Below are positions 22,848 to 28,591 of a stretch of 28,591 nt of DNA, piece after piece. Made by a program: the position numbers and the translations under genes. Within the stretch, counting starts at the first letter, position 1. The number at the start of each line of letters is the position of its first letter. The notes below the pieces were generated by a model. That model saw only the letters and a program-made list of their open reading frames with translations. It was not told where the DNA came from and ran no database searches. Origin of the DNA: Gp6-AA40 sp050742535 (GTDB lineage: Bacteria; Acidobacteriota; Vicinamibacteria; Vicinamibacterales; UBA2999); NCBI GenBank assembly GCA_050742535.1, contig JBOGIQ010000033.1:1-28591 (forward strand). Direction: 5' to 3'.

Positions 22848-23855
22848 GTGCGACCCCTTCTGAAGTGGGCCGGCGGCAAGCGACAGCTGCTCCCCGTGCT
22901 CGAGCAGTACTACCCTGAGACCTTTGGCCGTTACCTCGAGCCCTTCGTCGGCAGCGGCGCCGTGTTCTTTCATCTCGCGTCCAACGGCGTCCTCGACAGC
23001 CGCACGGTGATTCTTTCCGACGTCAACACCGATCTGATCGGGTGCTACAGCGTCGTGCGCGACAGGACCGAGGCGGTCATCAAGGGGCTGCAGTCGCTCG
23101 AGCGGGAACACCGCCGCCACGGCGACGAGTGTTACTACGACGTCCGGGATAACAGATTCAATCCGTCGCGCGCGACGCTGATGGCCGAAAGCGGCGGCGA
23201 CGGAAAGCTCGCCGCGACGCGCTACTCCCCGGAACTGGCGGCGATGCTGATCTTCCTGAACCGGACAGGGTTCAACGGCCTGTTCCGCCTCAACAGGCTC
23301 GGCGAGTTCAACGTCCCCGCCGGCCGCTATCGTGACCCGCGGATCTGTGATCCGGATCACATACGGGCGGTCGCGGCGGTGCTGCGGCGTCCCGGCGTGG
23401 CGATCGAACACCGCGGGTTCGAAACGGCGCTGCGCGACGCGGGCGCCGGCGATTTCGTCTACTGCGACCCGCCGTACGCCCCCTTGAGCCGTACGTCCAG
23501 CTTTGCGAACTACACGGCCGCCGGCTTCGCGTCGCCCGACCAGCAGCGTCTGATGAACGCCGTGATTCGCGCGTGCCGCCGCGGTGCCCGCGTCGTGGTA
23601 TCGAATTCCAGCGCGCCGGAGATCGAAACCGCGTATCGGACGCGCGCCGCACGGCAGGCCAGGATCGCGGTTCACCGCGTTCCGGCGCGGCGGGCCATCA
23701 ACTCGCGCGCCACGAGCCGGGGACCGGTGGATGAGTTGATCATTACCAATGTGCCCGCCGCCCTGGCTTCGGTCAGGCCGCGGATGGTGAAGGCCCCGGG
23801 GCCACGGCCTAAGACTGATCCAGTCGAAGCCCGGCGGCCAGTGGCGATCCGGTAG
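22848..23855 (+). CDS. D12-class N6-adenine DNA methyltransferase (Dam-like)
   Basis: DNA methyltransferase of 335 residues that should transfer a methyl group from SAM to N6 of adenine. The D12 (Dam/DpnM) motifs are in order: 'LLKWAGGKRQLL' (5-15), the SAM loop 'EPFVGSGAVFF' (31-40), 'SDVNTDLIGCY', 'FLNRTGFNGLFRLNRLGEFN' and the catalytic 'YCDPPYAP' (206-212). The C-terminal 30 residues are a basic, proline-rich tail. The recognition site cannot be read from sequence. No restriction endonuclease or specificity gene is adjacent, so it appears to be an orphan enzyme, used perhaps in gene regulation or mismatch repair. The start is GTG 22848 with a GATAAT hexamer about nine bases before it and no Shine-Dalgarno, so the message may be nearly leaderless. 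tRNA-Leu begins 14 bp after the stop. Confidence 0.93.
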   Translation: MRPLLKWAGGKRQLLPVLEQYYPETFGRYLEPFVGSGAVFFHLASNGVLDSRTVILSDVNTDLIGCYSVVRDRTEAVIKGLQSLEREHRRHGDECYYDVRDNRFNPSRATLMAESGGDGKLAATRYSPELAAMLIFLNRTGFNGLFRLNRLGEFNVPAGRYRDPRICDPDHIRAVAAVLRRPGVAIEHRGFETALRDAGAGDFVYCDPPYAPLSRTSSFANYTAAGFASPDQQRLMNAVIRACRRGARVVVSNSSAPEIETAYRTRAARQARIAVHRVPARRAINSRATSRGPVDELIITNVPAALASVRPRMVKAPGPRPKTDPVEARRPVAIR

Positions 23856-23868
23856 ACTGAGACTGCCA

Positions 23869-23952
23869 GCCGGGGTGGTGGAACGGCAGACACGCCGGTC
23901 TTAGGAGCCGGTGGGGCAACCCGTGCAGGTTCAACTCCTGTCCCCGGCACCA
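23869..23952 (+). tRNA. tRNA-Leu, anticodon UAG
   Basis: A class II tRNA of 84 nt with encoded CCA. The acceptor stem GCCGGGG (23869-23875) pairs with CCCCGGC (23942-23948), followed by discriminator A and CCA (23950-23952). The anticodon stem CCGGT/GCCGG encloses the loop CTTAGGA with anticodon TAG, reading CUA (and by wobble other CUN) leucine codons. A variable arm (TGGGGCAACCCGT region) and the T loop GGTTCAACTCC are present. Confidence 0.96.
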
Positions 23953-23954
23953 GA

Positions 23955-23991
23955 CACCCAGGCCACCTAGGCAATCCAGGCCACCTAGCAA
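23955..23991 (+). repeat. Nonamer-word tract between tRNA-Leu and tig
   Basis: Four 9-bp words follow the tRNA: ACCCAGGCC, ACCTAGGCA, ATCCAGGCC, ACCTAGCAA (23956-23991). The first 15 bases repeat the end of the tract at 22801-22815. The trigger factor ATG follows directly, and no Shine-Dalgarno is recognisable in it. Confidence 0.8.
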
Positions 23992-23994
23992 CCC

Positions 23995-25269
23995 ATGAAG
24001 ACCGAATTCACAGACGTCAGCGAGACCAAGAAAACCCTCACGATCGAGATCCCGAGCGACATCGTCGACGCGGAGATCAACAAGGTCGCGAAGGACTACT
24101 CGAAGCAGGCCAAGCTGCCCGGCTTCAGGCCCGGAAAGGTTCCGGCGACGATCGTCAAGCAGCGCTTCAAGGACCAGATCCTGCACGACGTGATGCATGG
24201 CCTGATTCCTCGTGCGGTCGAGGAGGCGCTGCAGGAGCGCGGCATCGAGCCGGTAGACACCCCCAACATCAAGGACGTCGTGCTCGAAGAGGGCCAGCCG
24301 TTGAAATTCACGGCGGCGGTTGAAACCGTTCCCGCGTTCGATCCCGGCGACCTCGGTACGCTGTCGGCAACGCGTCCGTCGGCGGCGGTCACCGACGACG
24401 CGGTCGAGCAGATGCTGCAACGGCTGCGCGAACGATCGGCGAAGTTCGAGCCGGTCGAAGGCCGCGCCATCGCCGACGGCGACACCGCCGTCCTGGATAT
24501 CGATCGCAAGGATGCAGACAGCGAAGCTGACCGTCACGAGAACGTGTCGATCGAAATCGGCGGGCCGGCCAACCCGCCGGGCTTCGACGCCAACCTCGTC
24601 GGACTCGGTGCCGGAGACGACAAGACTTTCACGATCCACTTCCCCGCTGACTATGCCGTCAAGGAGATGGCCGACACCGACGTCATTTACTCCGTCAAGG
24701 TGAAGGACGTTCGCCGCAAGGTGCTGCCGGAGCTCGACGATGAGTTTGCAAAGGACCTGGGGGCCTTCGACTCGCTGGCGGCGCTGCGCGACAAGATCCG
24801 CGCGGATCTCGAAGAGGAGGCACGCGAGAGCGCCACTCGACAGGTGCGCTCCACGATCCTGAAGCAGTTGTCCGACCGGGTCACCTTCGACCTTCCGACG
24901 TCCCTTGTCGAGCGAGAGATCGATCGCCGGCTCGAGGAGTTCGCCCGCCAGCTGATGCAGCAGAACGTCGACCCGAGGCAGGCCGGCATCGACTGGGCCC
25001 AATTCCGGGAAGCTCAACGGGATCCGGCGCGGGCATCCGTCGCCAGCGCCCTGGCCCTCGACGAGATCGCCCGGCGGGAAAACATTACGGTTGCGGCGGA
25101 AGAGGTCGATAAGGAGATTGAACGCTTTGCAGACAGGGCCGGCCGGACGCCGGCGGCGCTGCGCGCGCAGCTGGAGAAGGAAGGGGGCGTGGCGCGGCTG
25201 TATGCCGGGTTGCGCCGGGAGAAGGCGGTTGACTTGACGCTGACGCGTGCTACTATCACCGACGAGTAG
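23995..25269 (+). CDS. tig: Trigger factor, ribosome-associated chaperone
   Basis: Ribosome-bound folding chaperone of 424 residues that meets nascent chains at the exit tunnel. The N-terminal ribosome-binding domain has the signature 'LPGFRPGKVPATIVKQRF' (residues 42-59). The middle FKBP-like PPIase domain spans about 150-240 ('DGDTAVLDIDRKD', 'GGPANPPGFDANLVGLGAGD', 'FPADYAVKEMADTDVIYSVK'). The C-terminal helical arms follow ('LVEREIDRRLEEFARQLMQQ', 'VDKEIERFADRAGRTPAALR'). Length is close to the family norm of about 430. No Shine-Dalgarno is seen before the ATG, because the leader is a nonamer tract. tig followed by clpP and clpX is a conserved order in many bacteria. Confidence 0.97.
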   Translation: MKTEFTDVSETKKTLTIEIPSDIVDAEINKVAKDYSKQAKLPGFRPGKVPATIVKQRFKDQILHDVMHGLIPRAVEEALQERGIEPVDTPNIKDVVLEEGQPLKFTAAVETVPAFDPGDLGTLSATRPSAAVTDDAVEQMLQRLRERSAKFEPVEGRAIADGDTAVLDIDRKDADSEADRHENVSIEIGGPANPPGFDANLVGLGAGDDKTFTIHFPADYAVKEMADTDVIYSVKVKDVRRKVLPELDDEFAKDLGAFDSLAALRDKIRADLEEEARESATRQVRSTILKQLSDRVTFDLPTSLVEREIDRRLEEFARQLMQQNVDPRQAGIDWAQFREAQRDPARASVASALALDEIARRENITVAAEEVDKEIERFADRAGRTPAALRAQLEKEGGVARLYAGLRREKAVDLTLTRATITDE

Positions 25270-25306
25270 CCCGCCGAACCCGTTGACGAACAATGATTTG
25301 AGCGTG

Positions 25307-25329
25307 GCTTCCGCCTTCAGGCGGAAGGC
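25307..25329. repeat. GCTTCCGCC hairpin, copy 2
   Basis: CTTCCGCC (25308-25315) pairs with GGCGGAAG (25320-25327) around a TTCA loop, 37 bp after the tig stop. It is the reverse complement of the element at 15204-15225. It may help end the tig message, though no T-tract follows. Confidence 0.75.
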
Positions 25330-25331
25330 AG

Positions 25332-25394
25332 CAATCAATCACCAATCGCCATTCATCAGTCACAAACGATTCACTAATCGCTAATCACTAATCG
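25332..25394 (+). repeat. Degenerate heptamer tract upstream of clpP
   Basis: Nine 7-bp units run without a break: CAATCAA, TCACCAA, TCGCCAT, TCATCAG, TCACAAA, CGATTCA, CTAATCG, CTAATCA, CTAATCG. The tract ends three bases before the clpP ATG (25398). It is AT-rich against a GC-rich background and holds no Shine-Dalgarno. Confidence 0.8.
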
Positions 25395-25397
25395 TTG

Positions 25398-25994
25398 ATG
25401 AACTACTCCCAGCTAGTGCCGATGGTGGTCGAGCAGACCAACCGGGGCGAACGCGCCTACGACATCTATTCGCGGCTGCTGAAGGACAGCATCATCTTCA
25501 TCGGCACGCCGATCGACGATCAGATCGCCAACTTGGCCATAGCGCAGATGCTGTTCCTGGAGGCGGAAGATCCCGACAAGGACATCATGCTGTACATCAA
25601 CAGTCCGGGTGGATCGATTACCGCCGGGCTCGCGATCTACGACACGATGCAGTTCATCAAGCCTGACGTGCAGACGATCTGCATCGGCCAGGCGGCGTCG
25701 ATGGCGGCTGTGCTGCTGGCTGCCGGCGCCAAGGGCAAGCGGTTTTCGCTCCCCAACTCCCGGATCGTCATCCACCAGCCGCTGATGCAGGGGCTGGCCG
25801 GCCAGGCGACCGACATCGATATCCATGCGCGTGAAATTCTGCGCATGCGCGAGCGGCTCAACGAAATCCTTGTGACCCACACGGGGCAGACTTTCAAGCG
25901 GATTCAGGAAGACACCGAGCGCGATTACATCATGTCGGCGGACCAGGGAAAGGAATACGGGATAATCGATGACGTCATCCGGAAACGGGTGTAA
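25398..25994 (+). CDS. clpP: ATP-dependent Clp protease proteolytic subunit ClpP
   Basis: Serine peptidase of 198 residues that forms the double-heptamer proteolytic chamber used by ClpX. The catalytic triad is visible: Ser101 in 'CIGQAASMAAVLLAAG', His126 in 'NSRIVIHQPLMQG' and Asp176 in 'TERDYIMS'. The oxyanion region 'YINSPGGSITAGLAIYDTMQ' is normal. The N-terminus 'MNYSQLVPMVVEQTNRGERA' contains the usual axial-loop sequence, and the length matches the family. A TTG codon precedes the ATG in frame, but ATG 25398 is taken as the start. There is no Shine-Dalgarno, only a heptamer repeat tract. It is followed by a strong hairpin and then clpX. Confidence 0.98.
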   Translation: MNYSQLVPMVVEQTNRGERAYDIYSRLLKDSIIFIGTPIDDQIANLAIAQMLFLEAEDPDKDIMLYINSPGGSITAGLAIYDTMQFIKPDVQTICIGQAASMAAVLLAAGAKGKRFSLPNSRIVIHQPLMQGLAGQATDIDIHAREILRMRERLNEILVTHTGQTFKRIQEDTERDYIMSADQGKEYGIIDDVIRKRV

Positions 25995-26004
25995 AGTGGA
26001 GACA

Positions 26005-26060
26005 AAACCGGGTTTAATTTTCGCCGGGTCCCTCTCCGAAAATTAAACCCGGTTTCTTTT
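26005..26060. terminator. Strong hairpin between clpP and clpX, terminator- or attenuator-like
   Basis: A perfect 19-bp inverted repeat: the left arm AAACCGGGTTTAATTTTCG (26005-26023) and the right arm CGAAAATTAAACCCGGTTT (26037-26055) enclose a 13-nt loop. CTTTTC follows immediately, which makes a Rho-independent terminator shape on the plus strand. It starts 10 bases after the clpP stop and ends 9 bases before the clpX ATG, so it also occupies the place of the clpX ribosome-binding site. Confidence 0.75.
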
Positions 26061-26064
26061 CAGC

Positions 26065-27311
<1,247 letters not shown>

Positions 27312-27312
<1 letters not shown>

Positions 27313-27372
27313 GGATCGGGGGACCGGGGTTCGGGGACCGGAACTGCTTGCTGATCCCCGCTCCCTGATCCC
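27312..27372. repeat. G-rich inverted tract between clpX and lon
   Basis: GGGATCGGGG (from 27312, overlapping the clpX stop) faces its near reverse complement TCCCTGATCCC (27362-27372). The part between carries GACCGGGGT and TCGGGGACC words about 9 bp long. It can form an imperfect hairpin and resembles the other word-repeat spacers of the window. Confidence 0.55.
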
Positions 27373-27390
27373 AGGCCCCCAAGGACCCTG

Positions 27391-28591
27391 ATGGAAGTCT
27401 ACGAAACGCTCCCCATCGTCCCGCTCCGGGACGTTGTCGTCTTCCCGCACATGATGATGCCGTTCGTCATCGGACGGCCCTCGTCCACGCGGGCGCTGGA
27501 ACATGCCCTGCTGAAGGACAAGCGGATCTTCCTGGCCGCGCAGCACGACGCGTCGGTCGACGATCCCCGTCCCGACGACATCTACACCATGGGCTGCGTC
27601 GCCAACGTCGTCCAGAGCCTCAAGCTGCCCGACGGGAACATCAAGGTGCTGGTCGAGGGCGTCGATCGCGCGCGCGCGGTCGAGTGGAAGGAAGACAAGG
27701 GCTTCTATCGCGTCGTCGTCAAGGTCCTGCCGAAGCAGAAGGAAGCCTCCGGCGAAGTCGAATCGACGATGGCCCGCGTCGTGTCGCTGTTCGAGCAGTA
27801 CGTCAAGCTCTCGAACAACCTGCAGTACGACGCGATGATTGCCGCCGTCCGCGTCGACGACCCGGGCAAGCTGGCGGATACCATCGCCGCGCACCTGCTC
27901 GTCGGGGTCGACGAGAAGCAGAACCTGCTCGAGATCATCTCCCCGGTCGAACGGCTCAACCGCATTGCCGGCATCCTCGAAATCGAGGTCGACAAGCTCC
28001 AGGTCGATCGCCGTATCCAGTCTCGCGTCAAGAAGCAGATGGAGAAGGCGCAGAAGGAGTACTACCTCAACGAGAAGATGAAGGCGATCCAGAAGGAACT
28101 GGGCCGCAAGGACGACAAGGGCAACGAGATCGACGAGCTGAAGAAGAAGATCGAACAGGCGAAGATGCCGAAGGACGTCGAGGAGAAGGCCGTCCAGGAG
28201 CTGAAGCGCCTCGAGGCGATGCCGCCGATGTCGGCGGAAGCCACGGTCTCACGGAACTATCTCGACTGGCTGATCGCGGTACCCTGGTACAAGAAGAGCC
28301 GCGAGAACCGCGACCTGAAGCACGCCGAAGCGGTGCTGCACGAGGATCACTACGGCCTGGAGAAGATCAAGGACCGCATCCTCGAATTCCTCGCCGTCCG
28401 CTCGCTGGTCAAGAAGCCGAAGGCGACGATCCTGACGTTCTCCGGACCTCCGGGAGTCGGCAAGACCTCGCTGGCCAAGTCGATCGCGCGCGCGATGAAC
28501 CGCAAGTTCGTCCGCCTGTCGCTCGGCGGCGTGCGCGACGAGGCTGAAATCCGCGGCCACCGCCGCACCTACATCGGCGCGTTCCCCGGCC
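27391..28591 (+). CDS. lon: ATP-dependent protease Lon, N-terminal part
   Basis: The first 400 codons of Lon, an AAA+ serine protease of the cytoplasm; the gene continues past the right edge. The N-terminal substrate-binding (LAN) domain begins 'LPIVPLRDVVVFPHMMMPFV' as in most Lon proteins. It is followed by 'LKVLVEGVDRARAV'-like strands (here 'IKVLVEGVDRARAV') and the coiled-coil region 'RVKKQMEKAQKEYYLNEKMK' with 'AIQKELG', a Lon hallmark. Next come 'YLDWLIAVPWYK', 'HYGLEKIKDRILEFLAV' and Walker A 'GPPGVGKT' at residues 352-359. The Walker B and the Ser/Lys protease domain are outside the window. The ATG has AAGGA five bases upstream, one of the few good Shine-Dalgarno sites in this block. 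Confidence 0.97.
   Translation, partial: MEVYETLPIVPLRDVVVFPHMMMPFVIGRPSSTRALEHALLKDKRIFLAAQHDASVDDPRPDDIYTMGCVANVVQSLKLPDGNIKVLVEGVDRARAVEWKEDKGFYRVVVKVLPKQKEASGEVESTMARVVSLFEQYVKLSNNLQYDAMIAAVRVDDPGKLADTIAAHLLVGVDEKQNLLEIISPVERLNRIAGILEIEVDKLQVDRRIQSRVKKQMEKAQKEYYLNEKMKAIQKELGRKDDKGNEIDELKKKIEQAKMPKDVEEKAVQELKRLEAMPPMSAEATVSRNYLDWLIAVPWYKKSRENRDLKHAEAVLHEDHYGLEKIKDRILEFLAVRSLVKKPKATILTFSGPPGVGKTSLAKSIARAMNRKFVRLSLGGVRDEAEIRGHRRTYIGAFPG

Noticed and set aside
5912..25394. Repeat tracts as CRISPR arrays
   Set aside because: Units are 7-9 bp, contiguous and degenerate, without 30-40 bp spacers. No cas gene is present.

Overview
The window is a dense, high-GC stretch of bacterial chromosome. 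It carries 29 genes or gene parts on both strands, one tRNA, and no rRNA, phage, transposase, integrase or CRISPR. The gene content suggests a soil-type Acidobacteriota, probably a Vicinamibacteria relative. Pointers are a TolB/PD40 propeller of the kind usually fused to acidobacterial Ser/Thr kinases, two PQQ-type glucose/sorbosone dehydrogenase-fold proteins, a MoxR/DUF58/VWA cluster, and the tRNA-Leu/tig/clpP/clpX/lon order. This placement is an inference from gene content; no marker gene was searched.

Layout. (1) 1-2003, minus: the start of a CPBP-like membrane protease, preceded by sppA. (2) 2231-7231, plus: a small lipoprotein, a secreted sorbosone-dehydrogenase-like protein, an exported FKBP isomerase, an RlmD/RumA-type rRNA uracil methyltransferase whose 5' part is frameshifted, and a second PQQ-type sugar dehydrogenase. 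(3) 7313-8802, minus: a nucleotidyltransferase with a small partner protein, and a GNAT acetyltransferase. (4) 8945-15155, minus: a six-gene operon moxR, DUF58, MxaA-like, VWA, MxaK-like, VWA. Its order matches mxaR-S-A-C-K-L, the maturation genes of PQQ methanol dehydrogenase in methylotrophs. (5) 15256-21013, plus: an MHS-type transporter, a zinc alcohol dehydrogenase, an MmsA-type aldehyde dehydrogenase and a kinase-less TolB propeller. (6) 21010-22733: a 2OG-Fe(II) oxygenase divergent from an SPFH/band-7 gene plus an Arc-type ribbon-helix-helix gene, with a perfect 20-bp palindrome in the shared promoter region. (7) 22848-28591, plus: a D12-class adenine methyltransferase, tRNA-Leu(UAG), and the proteostasis block tig, clpP, clpX and lon (lon runs off the end).

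Intergenic DNA is notable. Most spacers longer than about 40 bp are built from short degenerate words repeated every 7 bp (5912-5953, 13160-13194, 25332-25394) or every 9 bp (10757-10850, 17686-17752, 22734-22815, 23955-23991). Several of the 9-bp tracts are inverted repeats that can fold into hairpins. Further hairpins lie at 15204-15225, 25307-25329 and 26005-26055.

Functionally the window combines periplasmic quinoprotein-type oxidation with a dehydrogenase-maturation operon, aldehyde and branched-chain oxidation, and cytoplasmic protein quality control. The least explained items are the repeat-word spacers, the palindrome/SPFH/Arc module and the nucleotidyltransferase pair.
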